DNA of 25,252 bases. Origin: Clostridia bacterium (GTDB lineage: Bacteria > Bacillota > Clostridia > Christensenellales > Aristaeellaceae). The DNA lies in contig JAEDGL010000018.1 in assembly GCA_016297535.1 (NCBI GenBank), forward strand, positions 1 through 25,252, in the 5' to 3' direction. Shown here in pieces: positions 6,597 to 13,895 of this stretch; the first letter of the stretch is position 1; each line of letters opens with the position of its first letter. Below the pieces are notes generated by a model. It did no database searches and was not told the DNA's origin. It saw only the letters and a program-made list of their open reading frames with translations. Both the position numbers and the translations under genes were made by a program.

Positions 6597-7796
6597 ATGA
6601 TCAGCATCACAAGGGAGCATGCCTGCCGCTTTCTGCTTGCCAAAAACAACCTGCTGGGCCCCGGCCGCCTGCGCGGCAAGGAGGGCGTGCTGAGCTATGT
6701 GCGTCAGGCCGGGTGTGTGCAGTACGATCCGGTGGATGTATGCGGCAAAAGCCACGAGCTGGCGCTGCTGTCGCGCGTCAGGGGCTTTACGCGCCAGATG
6801 CTGTGGGAGCTGCTCTATGAGGATCGCGCGCTGATCGATTATTTTGACAAAAACATGTGCATTATGCTTGTGCAGGACTGGCCCTGCCTGGCCTACATGC
6901 GGGATCATTTCCGCAACCACACCCGCTCGCGCGAGGCGGTGGATGCCGTGGCGCAGCAGCTGATGCAGCTTGCGCACGAGCGCGGCAGCATCTCGGCGCA
7001 GGAGCTGGATTTGAAGGAAAAGGTGGATTGGCCCTGGGGTGAAACCTCGCTTGGGCGCGCCGCGCTGGAAACGCTGTATTTCCGGGGCGATCTGGTGGTG
7101 CACCACAAAACCGGCACGGTCAAAAGCTACGCGCCCGCCGCCGATTGCCTGCCCCGGCAGCTGCTGGACGCGCCGGATCCGTTTCGCGGCGAGCGCGAGC
7201 GGCAGATGTGGCAGGTGATGCGCCGCATCGGCGCGGTGGGCATGCTGTGGAACGCCGCCAGCGACGCCTGGCTGGGCGTGGACGGCCTGAACGCGCAGGC
7301 GCGGGCCGAGGTGTTTGAGGCGCTTCTGGGCGCGGGCGTAATTGCGCCGGTGGCGGTGCAAGGGCTGGCCCGGCCGCTGTATGTGCTGCGTCAGGATTTG
7401 CCCCTGCTGTCCGGCTGCGCGCAGCCCGGGGGACAGGACCGCGCGGTGCGCCTGCTGCCGCCGCTGGATTGCATGCTGTGGGACCGCCGGCTGATTGCCG
7501 CGCTGTTTGATTTTCACTACAAATGGGAAATTTATACGCCCGAGGCGCAGCGGCGCTACGGCTACTATGTGCTGCCCGTGCTGTACGGCGAGCGCTTTGC
7601 GGGGCGCATCGAGCCCGTGTGCGACCGCCGCGAAAGCGTGCTGCGCGTGCGCCACTTCTGGCCGGAGGAAAACGTGAACCCCAGCAATCGCTTCCTCTGG
7701 GCGCTGGAGGACGCCGTGCAGGCCCTGTGCCGCTTCCACGGCCTGAGCCGCGTGGTATGGGAGCCCGGCTGGCTGGCGGAGGAAAGCAAATGTTGA
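6597..7796 (+). CDS. YcaQ/AlkX-like winged-helix DNA glycosylase
   Basis: A 399-residue protein of the HTH_42 (YcaQ/AlkZ/AlkX) family, DNA glycosylases that remove bulky alkylated bases and unhook interstrand crosslinks. The N-terminal region GVLSYVRQAGCVQYDPVDV carries Q42-Y43-D44, matching the Q-x-D catalytic motif of the AlkX branch rather than Q-x-Q of AlkZ. Later family segments include GLARPLYVLRQD, RLLPPLDCMLWDR and a C-terminal region rich in Arg and Trp. The start is set at the ATG at 6597: it follows GGGGGATGGAG, and the ATG at 6561 lies in the -10 box. The gene stands alone between a terminator and the next promoter. Family assignment is firm; the exact substrate is unknown. Confidence 0.85.
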   Translation: MISITREHACRFLLAKNNLLGPGRLRGKEGVLSYVRQAGCVQYDPVDVCGKSHELALLSRVRGFTRQMLWELLYEDRALIDYFDKNMCIMLVQDWPCLAYMRDHFRNHTRSREAVDAVAQQLMQLAHERGSISAQELDLKEKVDWPWGETSLGRAALETLYFRGDLVVHHKTGTVKSYAPAADCLPRQLLDAPDPFRGERERQMWQVMRRIGAVGMLWNAASDAWLGVDGLNAQARAEVFEALLGAGVIAPVAVQGLARPLYVLRQDLPLLSGCAQPGGQDRAVRLLPPLDCMLWDRRLIAALFDFHYKWEIYTPEAQRRYGYYVLPVLYGERFAGRIEPVCDRRESVLRVRHFWPEENVNPSNRFLWALEDAVQALCRFHGLSRVVWEPGWLAEESKC

Positions 7797-7813
7797 CCAC
7801 AATCTGCCAACCG

Positions 7814-7842
7814 TTGAATTTTTTTTGGTGATATTGTATAAT
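7814..7842 (+). promoter_or_regulatory. Sigma-A promoter of the receiver-like/SPFH operon
   Basis: TTGAAT (7814-7819), 17-base spacer, perfect TATAAT (7837-7842), 38 bases before the GTG start at 7881. Confidence 0.85.
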
Positions 7843-7880
7843 ACATCTGTAACCAATACCGAACCAATGGAGGGACGCGA

Positions 7881-8657
7881 GTGTACAGACTGTTGATCGT
7901 CACCGAAAACCAGCAGGTAAACGACATGATCACCGCCATGCAGGGCTGGGAAAAGCTGGGCTTCAAGCCGCCCCGCTTGCGCTCCACCATGGAAGCAGCG
8001 GTGGAGTGCCTGCAAAAGCACCCTATCGACGCCATCGCTGTGGATCATGCGCCTGCCTTTGACGAGCTTTTTACTTATCTGGACAAGCAGTATCCCGATA
8101 TGCCCATGTTTCAGATCGGATCCAGCGAGGAAAGCCAGATGCAGATTGTGCAGGAGCTGGCCCATCTGCTCAACCGCCTGAACGCGGATGATTCCAACGA
8201 CGCTCACGATCTGGCCTACAACATGCAGCTTCAGCGCGACCGCTGGATGAAAAAGCTGATTGGCGGCCTGATTACCGGCGAGGAGCTCATCCGCCAGATG
8301 CACCTTTACCGCTTCCGCGTGCCGCTTCAACTGCCCTGCGTGCTGGCCCGTCTGGAGATAAACGATGAGGACGGCTTTATGACCGAGCGGTGGCATTACG
8401 GCAGCGACCGTCTGGAAACCGCGCTTCGCAACTTCTTTGGCTACAGCCACAACCATATGCTGATGCATGTGGCGGTTATCTCGCCCGAGGAGGTGCGCAT
8501 CCTGTGCTATTCCGCCTGCGCCGAATACGGCGTAAGCGAAAACGCCGCCTACGATTACATGCGCGAAACCGTGGAGCAGATTGAGCATTATCTGGGCCTG
8601 CATATGAACATTGTAAGCGTATATCGCATTTCCGGTATTCGTGAGCTGTGCAAATAG
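7881..8657 (+). CDS. Receiver-like protein related to the N-terminal part of YesN/AraC regulators, no DNA-binding domain
   Basis: A 258-residue cytoplasmic protein. Residues 1 to about 120 align by eye with a receiver domain: LLIVTEN replaces the usual acidic LLIVDDE pocket, D55 (AIAVDHAP) keeps the phospho-acceptor position, and the conserved switch lysine is not found. Residues about 125-258 (LQRDRWMKKLIGG onward) resemble the middle domain found before the AraC helix-turn-helix in YesN-type regulators, but the protein ends at ISGIRELCK with no helix-turn-helix. It may therefore act by protein contact rather than DNA binding. The start is GTG at 7881, preceded by GGAGGGA at 7869-7875. No kinase gene is adjacent. 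The SPFH gene begins 29 bases downstream, suggesting a shared function. The fold assignment is inference from pattern. Confidence 0.65.
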   Translation: MYRLLIVTENQQVNDMITAMQGWEKLGFKPPRLRSTMEAAVECLQKHPIDAIAVDHAPAFDELFTYLDKQYPDMPMFQIGSSEESQMQIVQELAHLLNRLNADDSNDAHDLAYNMQLQRDRWMKKLIGGLITGEELIRQMHLYRFRVPLQLPCVLARLEINDEDGFMTERWHYGSDRLETALRNFFGYSHNHMLMHVAVISPEEVRILCYSACAEYGVSENAAYDYMRETVEQIEHYLGLHMNIVSVYRISGIRELCK

Positions 8658-8686
8658 AAGGGACAACTGAAAAAGGAGGATTTGCA

Positions 8687-9751
8687 ATGGATTTTTTCAA
8701 GAACATCATCACCGGCCAGCTGATTGACGTAATCGAGTGGACGGATGACAGCCGCAATACCATGGTATCCAAATATGATATGAACGGCAAGGAAATTATG
8801 ATGGGCGCGCAGCTGACGGTGCGCGAAAGCCAGGCCGCCGTTTTTGTTAACGAGGGCCAGCTGGCCGATGTATTTACGCCCGGCCGCTATGAGCTGAGCA
8901 CCCAGAACATGCCCGTGATGACCGCGCTCAAGGCGTGGAAGTACGGCTTCAACTCGCCCTTCAAGAGCGATGTGTACTTTGTCAACACCCGCCAGTTCAT
9001 GGATTGCAAGTGGGGCACCGCCAATCCCGTGATGATGCGCGACGCCGAGTTTGGCATGATCCGCATCCGCGCCTTTGGCTCCTACGCCTTCCGCGTAACC
9101 GATCCCGTCCTGTTCATGAAGGAGGTCTTCGGCACCAGCGCCCTGTTTACCGTGGAGGGCGTGGAAGGCCAGATCAAATCCATCGTGGTCAGCTCCCTGA
9201 GCGACGCCATCGCCCAAAGCAAGATTCCCGCGCTAGATCTGGCGGCCAATTACACCGAGCTTGGCCAGTATGCGCTGCAGACCATCAACCCCAGGCTGGA
9301 GCCCATGGGCCTGGCGCTGAGCGCCTTTGTGGTGGAAAACATCAGCCTGCCCGAAGAGGTGGAAAAGGCCATGGACCGGCGCACCTCCATGGGTGTGCTG
9401 GGCGATCTGAACCGCTACACCCAGTACCAGGCGGCCGAGGCCATGCGTGATGCGGCCAACAATCCCTCCGGCGGCGGTATGGCCGGTATGGGTGTTGGCA
9501 TGGGCGCCGCGGCTGCGATGGGCCAGATGTTTACCCAGAGCATGAACAGCGCCAACCAGCCCGCTCAGCCTGCGCAGCCCGCCGGCCAGTCCTGCCCCGG
9601 CTGCGGCCAGCCCGTGCCCGCCGGCAGCAAGTTCTGCCCCCATTGCGGCCACAAGCAGCCCGATGCGCAGGCCGCCCGCTTCTGCACCGGCTGCGGCAGC
9701 AGGCTGGAAGCCGGCGCCCGCTTCTGCCCCAACTGCGGCGAGAAGCAGTAA
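8687..9751 (+). CDS. SPFH/band-7 protein (YdjI-like) with two C-terminal zinc ribbons
   Basis: A 354-residue protein of the YdjI family (often labelled virion core protein). The start is the ATG at 8687, behind AAAGGAGGA at 8672-8680. Residues about 30-235 form the SPFH domain (QAAVFVNEGQLADVFTPGRY, RIRAFGSYAFRVTDP, SLSDAIAQ). A Gly/Met/Ala-rich linker follows (GGGMAGMGVGMGAAAAMGQM) and then two zinc ribbons, each with paired CxxC motifs: the first opens at C303 (CPGCG, closing CPHCG) and the second runs from CTGCG to CPNCG, near the C-terminus. SPFH proteins form oligomeric scaffolds on membranes. In Bacillus subtilis ydjI lies in the envelope-stress-linked ydjFGHI cluster with a PspA homologue. 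Here it shares an operon with the receiver-like protein. Its exact role is unknown. Confidence 0.85.
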   Translation: MDFFKNIITGQLIDVIEWTDDSRNTMVSKYDMNGKEIMMGAQLTVRESQAAVFVNEGQLADVFTPGRYELSTQNMPVMTALKAWKYGFNSPFKSDVYFVNTRQFMDCKWGTANPVMMRDAEFGMIRIRAFGSYAFRVTDPVLFMKEVFGTSALFTVEGVEGQIKSIVVSSLSDAIAQSKIPALDLAANYTELGQYALQTINPRLEPMGLALSAFVVENISLPEEVEKAMDRRTSMGVLGDLNRYTQYQAAEAMRDAANNPSGGGMAGMGVGMGAAAAMGQMFTQSMNSANQPAQPAQPAGQSCPGCGQPVPAGSKFCPHCGHKQPDAQAARFCTGCGSRLEAGARFCPNCGEKQ

Positions 9752-9796
9752 GCCTTTCACAGAAACGATTGAAAATCCTTTTGTCTCTGCCAAAAA

Positions 9797-9825
9797 CGTC
9801 TCGCCCGGCTTTTCCGGGTAAGACG
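9797..9825. repeat. Hairpin upstream of the convergent terminator
   Basis: CGTCT (9797-9801) pairs with AGACG (9821-9825) and, inside it, CCCGG (9804-9808) with CCGGG (9814-9818). No T run follows, so it is probably a 3'-UTR structure that may protect the transcript end. Confidence 0.4.
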
Positions 9826-9829
9826 AATC

Positions 9830-9865
9830 AAAAATCAGAGGGGCTGCGGCCTCTCTGATTTTTTT
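9830..9865. terminator. Bidirectional terminator between convergent operons
   Basis: The arms are roughly 9830-9844 and 9849-9863, with an AAATCAGAG/CTCTGATTT core and a tight loop. A run of seven Ts follows on the plus strand and a TTTTTGATT run on the minus strand, so it can stop both the SPFH operon and the opposing glycerophosphodiesterase transcript. Confidence 0.85.
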
Positions 9866-9886
9866 CATTCTGTTTTTCAAGTGTTT

Positions 9887-9923
9887 GCGCCCCGTCGTTT
9901 TCCAAACGGCAGGGCGCTTTTTT
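9887..9923 (+). terminator. Second plus-strand terminator
   Basis: GCGCCC...GGGCGC stem (9887-9900 with 9904-9917, one mismatch) followed by TTTTTT at 9918-9923. The T run overlaps the stop codon of the minus-strand gene ending at 9922. It looks like a back-up for the terminator just upstream. Confidence 0.75.
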
Positions 9924-10728
9924 ATGAACGGGGTTTGAAAAGCTCAAAAATGGGATATTGATAACCCTTTTCTGCCGCGCTGTCCAGCACCTGCTGCTTT
10001 CGGACCGTCCAGCAGGCCAGCAGCGGGTGGAACAGATGCTTCATCAGCCACATGGAAACCGTGTGATCGGCCGGATAGGAGTAGGCGATAAAGTGCGGGC
10101 GGCTCAGCACATTCACCAGCAGGGAGCGCAGGGCAATGTAGGAGGGCAGGTTGAGCGCATCCCGATCCCATTTGTCGCCGCTGGCCAGCTGCCCCCGCAA
10201 AATGTGCGGGGCATGCTTGCGGAAATAGGCCATGGCCGTGGGATCAAAGGATTCCACGCAGTACGCGCCCTCATAGCCCTGCAGCGCCTCGAGCGTTGCT
10301 TTGGCCACGCGCGCCGCGCCGCCGTAGTGTTTCACCTCCACAATGATGGGGGCGCGCCCGTCCACCAGGCGCAGCACCTCCTCCAAAAGGGGAATGCGGC
10401 TGCCGTCCGGCAGCGCGGGCAGACCGGCATAGTCGGTTTCGAGGATCAGTCTGTCCACGCCGCACACGCGGCGCAGGCTTCCGTCGTGGTGCACCACCAG
10501 CCTGCCGTCCCGCGTCAGCTGCACATCCAGCTCCATCCCGTAGCCGCTTTCCACCGCCAGCCGGAAGGCCTCCAGGCTGTTTTCCGGCACGGCGCGGTTG
10601 CCGTCGTGCAGGCCGCGGTGCGCGTACAGCCAGCCGCGCAGGCGGCTGTCATCGGGCCTGCGACGGCACGGGGCGATCAAAAACAGGTACAGCGCCATCA
10701 ACACCAGCAGTCCAATTGCAACGGCCAT
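9922..10728 (-). CDS. Membrane-anchored glycerophosphodiester phosphodiesterase
   Basis: A 268-residue enzyme that would hydrolyse glycerophosphodiesters (deacylated phospholipid head groups) to glycerol-3-phosphate and an alcohol. One N-terminal transmembrane helix (about 2-19) is followed by CRRRP, so the positive-inside rule places the catalytic domain in the cytoplasm. GDPD motifs: H37-R38-G39, P48-E49-N50, E66 and D68 (MELDVQLTRDG), H80-H81 (VVHHD) and VEVKHYG. These are the metal ligands and catalytic histidines of the family. The start at 10728 is two bases beyond the stop of the upstream MFS gene, so the two are co-transcribed and probably translationally coupled. Substrate choice is unknown. 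Confidence 0.9.
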   Translation of the reverse strand: MAVAIGLLVLMALYLFLIAPCRRRPDDSRLRGWLYAHRGLHDGNRAVPENSLEAFRLAVESGYGMELDVQLTRDGRLVVHHDGSLRRVCGVDRLILETDYAGLPALPDGSRIPLLEEVLRLVDGRAPIIVEVKHYGGAARVAKATLEALQGYEGAYCVESFDPTAMAYFRKHAPHILRGQLASGDKWDRDALNLPSYIALRSLLVNVLSRPHFIAYSYPADHTVSMWLMKHLFHPLLACWTVRKQQVLDSAAEKGYQYPIFELFKPRS

Positions 10729-10730
10729 CG

Positions 10731-12041
10731 TCAGTCATCCCCCGCGTCAAAGGCTTCCAGCTTGCTGGCGGGCGCCTGCGGGCGGCTGTCGCCGTGCCGG
10801 GTAAGGCTGATGGTGACAAAGCTGGCCGCAACCATCAGCGCCGCGTAGGGGAACAGCGTGTGGTAGCCCACATGCTCCAGCAGCCAGCCGCTCAGGATGG
10901 GCGTGGCAATCTGGGCCGCCATGGAGAAGGTGTAATAGTAGCCGGTAAACTTGCCCACCTCGCTGGCGTTGCTGATTTCCACCACCATGGGGTAGGAGTT
11001 GACGTTGATCATGCTCCAGGCCGCGCCCACCAGCGCAAACACCGCATAAACGCTGAAGTGGAAGCTGGTGTAGAAAATGGAGGCGGAAAAGCAGGCGGCC
11101 AGCAGCAGCACGCCGCACTGGATCATGCGCTTGCGGCCAAAGCGGGAGCTGAGGAAGCCCACGGGCAGATAGCTGACCACCGCGCCCACGGTGCCCACCA
11201 GCAGGCACTGGGAGGCCTTGCCGATATCATAGCCCCACTGGATGAAGGCGTACTTGGTAAAAGCGGTGGTAACGGCGTTGTAGCCCATAAACCACAGGCT
11301 GACGGAGCACAAAATCAAAATCAGGCTGCGGCGAAGGTCGGCCGGCAGGGCGCCAAAGCCGCCGTGGGCCTTTTCGGGCTCGGGCTGGGCGGGCTTATCC
11401 TGCTCCAGCCCGGCGTTGATTTGGGCCACCTCGGCGGTCAGCTTCTTTTCGCGGATGGTAAGCGAAAGCACTGCCACGGCCACCACCATCAGCACGGATA
11501 CGGCGCCAAAGAGCAGCGAATAGTCGTTGCGGCCGGTCTGGGCGTTCTGATGCACCAGCAGGCCGGTTACCGCCAGCGTAAACACGCCGCCCAGCGCGCC
11601 CATCAGGTTGATGATGGCGTTGCCCTTGCTGCGCAGGGGCTTGGGGGTAACATCCGGCATAAGGGCCACGGCGGGGGAGCGGTACACACCCATGGACACC
11701 AGCAAAAAGCCCAGCATAACCACAAACAGGCTTACGCTGCCCAGCCGGTCGGCCACGGGCAACAGGTTCATAAACACCACCGCGCAGGCGGTGCCGCCCA
11801 CAATAAAGGGCATGCGCCTGCCAAAGCGCGTGTCGCATTTGTCGGACAGCTTGCCAAACAGCGGCAGCAGGAACAGCGCCAGCACATTATCCAGCGCCAT
11901 AATCACGCCGGACAGATCATCGGGCATGTCGAAGGTGTTTTTCAGAATCAGCGGCACCACGGCGTCATACAGCTGCCAGAACGCGCTGATGGACAAAAAC
12001 GCCAGGCCAACCAGCAGGGTACGCTTGTAATTGAGCTTCAC
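10731..12041 (-). CDS. MFS transporter
   Basis: A 436-residue major facilitator superfamily permease with about twelve hydrophobic helices. The loop between helices 2 and 3 carries the MFS signature GKLSDKCDTRFGRRMP, and a related loop occurs in the second half (FLSSRFGRKRM). The segment ALDNVLALFLLPLFG and the overall pattern suggest the sugar-transporter-like (GPH/SLC45-like) side of the superfamily, but the substrate cannot be read. The start is GTG at 12041: GGGAGGA lies 8 bases upstream, whereas the frame's earlier ATG at 12083 has no ribosome binding site. It is the first gene of a two-gene operon with the glycerophosphodiesterase. A charged, Pro/Glu-rich central cytoplasmic loop (about 200-225) separates the two halves. 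Confidence 0.88.
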   Translation of the reverse strand: MKLNYKRTLLVGLAFLSISAFWQLYDAVVPLILKNTFDMPDDLSGVIMALDNVLALFLLPLFGKLSDKCDTRFGRRMPFIVGGTACAVVFMNLLPVADRLGSVSLFVVMLGFLLVSMGVYRSPAVALMPDVTPKPLRSKGNAIINLMGALGGVFTLAVTGLLVHQNAQTGRNDYSLLFGAVSVLMVVAVAVLSLTIREKKLTAEVAQINAGLEQDKPAQPEPEKAHGGFGALPADLRRSLILILCSVSLWFMGYNAVTTAFTKYAFIQWGYDIGKASQCLLVGTVGAVVSYLPVGFLSSRFGRKRMIQCGVLLLAACFSASIFYTSFHFSVYAVFALVGAAWSMINVNSYPMVVEISNASEVGKFTGYYYTFSMAAQIATPILSGWLLEHVGYHTLFPYAALMVAASFVTISLTRHGDSRPQAPASKLEAFDAGDD

Positions 12042-12094
12042 GGCGGATATCCTCCCGTTTGTTGAAGAATGGATCGGTATCAATCCTGTCTTTC

Positions 12095-12123
12095 ATCATA
12101 CCCTGCTGCAATAGCTGTGTCAA
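12095..12123 (-). promoter_or_regulatory. Sigma-A promoter of the MFS-phosphodiesterase operon
   Basis: Minus strand: TTGACA (12123-12118), 17-base spacer, TATGAT (12100-12095). It lies in the short gap after the Noc-like gene, where I see no terminator, so some read-through from that gene is possible. Confidence 0.85.
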
Positions 12124-12148
12124 TGGATAAATCAGCTGCCGGACCCGC

Positions 12149-12898
12149 CTATTTTCGGTTGGAGATGGGGATGGTTACCCGCACCTCGGCCACGGTACGG
12201 CCCACGGTAAGGTGCATGCCGGCCTCCAGCCCGGCGTCGCACATCTGCTCCACAATGCCGCGAATGGCGTTGACATACAGGCGGTAATCCCGCATGATGG
12301 GCTTCATGCGCCGCCCGGCCGAGATGGGCACCGGCATGCGGGAAAGCAGCTCGTCGATCAGCTGCTCCGTTTCCTTTACGCTCAGGCCGCCCTCAATTAC
12401 ACGCTGCAGGATTTTCATCCGTCCCTCCAGCCCTGGCACGCGCAGAAGCGCCTGGGCGTACCGCTCGCACAGGCCGTGCGCGCGCAGCTCCTGGGCCACC
12501 TCCTCGCCCAGATTGTTCAGCCGCAGCTTTTTGCGCAGCGTGGCGGGCGTTCGCCCGATGCGCTCCGCCAGCTGCTGGGTGGTCCATTCGCCGCTGCTGA
12601 GCAGCTCCCGGTAGGTTTCCGCCTCGTCCAGGTAGTGGATGTCCCCCCTGACCAGCCCGTCCAGCAGCGCGGAAATCCGCGATTCCAGCTTTTCCGTGGG
12701 GTTGAGCACCACATCCATGCAAACCTGGCCCATTGCCTTCAGCCGTTCAAACCGGGCCGATCCGCTCAGCAGACGGTAGCGGCCGTTGGCCAGGGGCGAT
12801 ACATGCACCCCGCCCTCCGGCGCGTCGTCGTGAAGCCCCTCCGGCACCACAATTTCATCCACCGGCACCCAGCGTACCTGATTGGCTGTCGCCTGCAT
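12149..12898 (-). CDS. Divergent Noc/ParB-family protein
   Basis: A 249-residue ParB-family protein placed next to rsmG, where noc lies in many Firmicutes. Noc binds dispersed DNA sites and blocks division over the nucleoid; ParB/Spo0J segregates origins. The central region is typical: a helix-turn-helix at about 105-126 (TTQQLAERIGRTPATLRKKL), then GLCERYAQALLRV and the GLSVKETEQLIDELL segment. The N-terminal domain is reduced: the stretch holding the usual I-ELA-SI-HG-QP helix is missing between VPE (18-20) and VHVSP (31-35). The nucleotide-binding GERRxRA motif reads GSARFERL (46-53), and the ENLQR-like motif reads DGLVR (80-84). AAAGGGGG precedes the ATG by about 8 bases. CTP-dependent clamp function may be altered. 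Which ParB subfamily it belongs to is uncertain. Confidence 0.75.
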   Translation of the reverse strand: MQATANQVRWVPVDEIVVPEGLHDDAPEGGVHVSPLANGRYRLLSGSARFERLKAMGQVCMDVVLNPTEKLESRISALLDGLVRGDIHYLDEAETYRELLSSGEWTTQQLAERIGRTPATLRKKLRLNNLGEEVAQELRAHGLCERYAQALLRVPGLEGRMKILQRVIEGGLSVKETEQLIDELLSRMPVPISAGRRMKPIMRDYRLYVNAIRGIVEQMCDAGLEAGMHLTVGRTVAEVRVTIPISNRK

Positions 12899-13109
12899 AG
12901 CGCAGCCCCCTTTCTCATCAGCGCATTGCGGGGCGCGCCGGCACGCCCTGCCCGCCCTCCCCCATGACAGACAGACCCGCGCCGACGCGTCCCATGGGGT
13001 GTTTTCCTTGCGGATACGGGGTTTTCCTGCCGAGCGGGGCGGCCTTTCGTTCGCCCAAAAACGACAAGCGCGCCCCCAACGGGACGCGCTTTTGAACGAA
13101 ACAGGTCGA
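12899..13109. other. Intergenic region between the Noc-like gene and rsmG
   Basis: 211 bases holding the rsmG terminator on its rsmG side and the Noc-like ribosome binding site at the other end. I find no convincing minus-strand promoter; the region is very GC-rich. Short frames here look like shadows. Confidence 0.5.
13057..13092 (-). terminator. Terminator of the radC-ydcF-rsmG operon
   Basis: On the minus strand AAGCGCGTCCC pairs with GGGGGCGCGCTT (13066-13092, one G-U pair), followed by GTCG and TTTTT (13061-13057). It lies 18 bases after the rsmG stop. Confidence 0.75.
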
Positions 13110-13895
13110 TTATTCGGGCTTTGAGGCGCCCACCCCCAGCGGCGAGCGGCCGGGCGTGCCGGCTTTTCGGGGATATTGTCGAACGGTTTTCACCTTTTTC
13201 TGACAGAGGAACAGGCAATGCTGCCAGTCCGGCCGGGAGGGGATTTCCACCGGCAGATATTCCAGCTGCGCTCCGCCAAGCAGGTGCGCGGCCTTCTGCC
13301 CGGCCTGCAGCTCCTCCTGCGCGGAGGGGCCCTTGTAGCAGATCATGCGCCCGCCCACCCTCACAAAGGGCAAAAGCAGCTCGCACAGCACCGGCAGCGG
13401 CGCCACGGCGCGCGCTACGGCCAGGTCAAACTGCTCGCGCAGGGCGCTGTCGCGGCCGCCGTCCTCCGCGCGGCTGTGAATCAGGCGCACGTTGGTCAGC
13501 CCCAGCTCCTGCACCACGGCCTGCAGAAATCCGATGCGCTTTTGCAGCGAATCCAGCAGGGTTACCTGCAGATCGGGGCGGGCAATGGCCAGCGGCAACC
13601 CGGGAAAGCCCGCGCCGGAGCCCACGTCAATCAGGCTGGCGCCCGGGGAGAAAAGCTGGCCGTACCGAAGCGGCGCGAGCGAATCCAGATAATGCCGGTC
13701 CAGCGAGGTGGCAAAGCCGGTGTCGCCGGTCAGGTTGATGCGGGTGTTCCAGTCCGCCAGCAGCTGGTGGTAGCGGGCGATGCGCGCGGGCGCGCGTTCG
13801 TCGCAGGCGATGGACAGCCGTTCCAGGGCGGCCTTCAGCTGCTCCTCCATCACAGCGGCAGATGCAGGTACTTGATCAGCCAGTATTTCACCCAT
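13110..13895 (-). CDS. rsmG: 16S rRNA (guanine527-N7)-methyltransferase RsmG (GidB)
   Basis: Methylates N7 of G527 in 16S rRNA using S-adenosylmethionine. The SAM-binding loop IDVGSGAGFPG is at about 89-99, followed by LLDSLQKRIGFL; other family marks are LADWNTRINLT, RHYLDSL, VARAVAPL and the basic tail QYPRKAGTPGRSPL. The start is ambiguous. The ATG at 13895 has GGGAGG seven bases upstream and gives 261 residues, overlapping the upstream ydcF-like gene by 46 bases. The ATG at 13850 shares one base with that gene's stop (TGATG), fits the usual family N-terminus better and gives 246 residues, but has no clear ribosome binding site. I chose the former on the Shine-Dalgarno. It is the third gene of a tight operon with its own terminator. 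Confidence 0.93.
   Translation of the reverse strand: MGEILADQVPASAAVMEEQLKAALERLSIACDERAPARIARYHQLLADWNTRINLTGDTGFATSLDRHYLDSLAPLRYGQLFSPGASLIDVGSGAGFPGLPLAIARPDLQVTLLDSLQKRIGFLQAVVQELGLTNVRLIHSRAEDGGRDSALREQFDLAVARAVAPLPVLCELLLPFVRVGGRMICYKGPSAQEELQAGQKAAHLLGGAQLEYLPVEIPSRPDWQHCLFLCQKKVKTVRQYPRKAGTPGRSPLGVGASKPE

Noticed and set aside
6570..8687. 705-codon antisense frame across the YcaQ-like and receiver-like genes
   Set aside because: It spans two real genes and a terminator/promoter region on the other strand, has no ribosome binding site or recognisable domain, and has shadow-like composition.
10716..12065. 449-codon plus-strand frame opposite the MFS gene
   Set aside because: Exact shadow of a membrane protein gene; His/Gln/Gly-rich composition, no domain.
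12882..13124. Possible small 80-residue gene between the Noc-like gene and rsmG on the plus strand
   Set aside because: No ribosome binding site or promoter, overlaps both neighbours, composition of random GC-rich sequence.
12766..13386. 206-codon minus-strand frame bridging rsmG and the Noc-like gene
   Set aside because: It overlaps both genes in another frame and crosses the rsmG terminator; Arg/Gly/Ala-rich with no domain.
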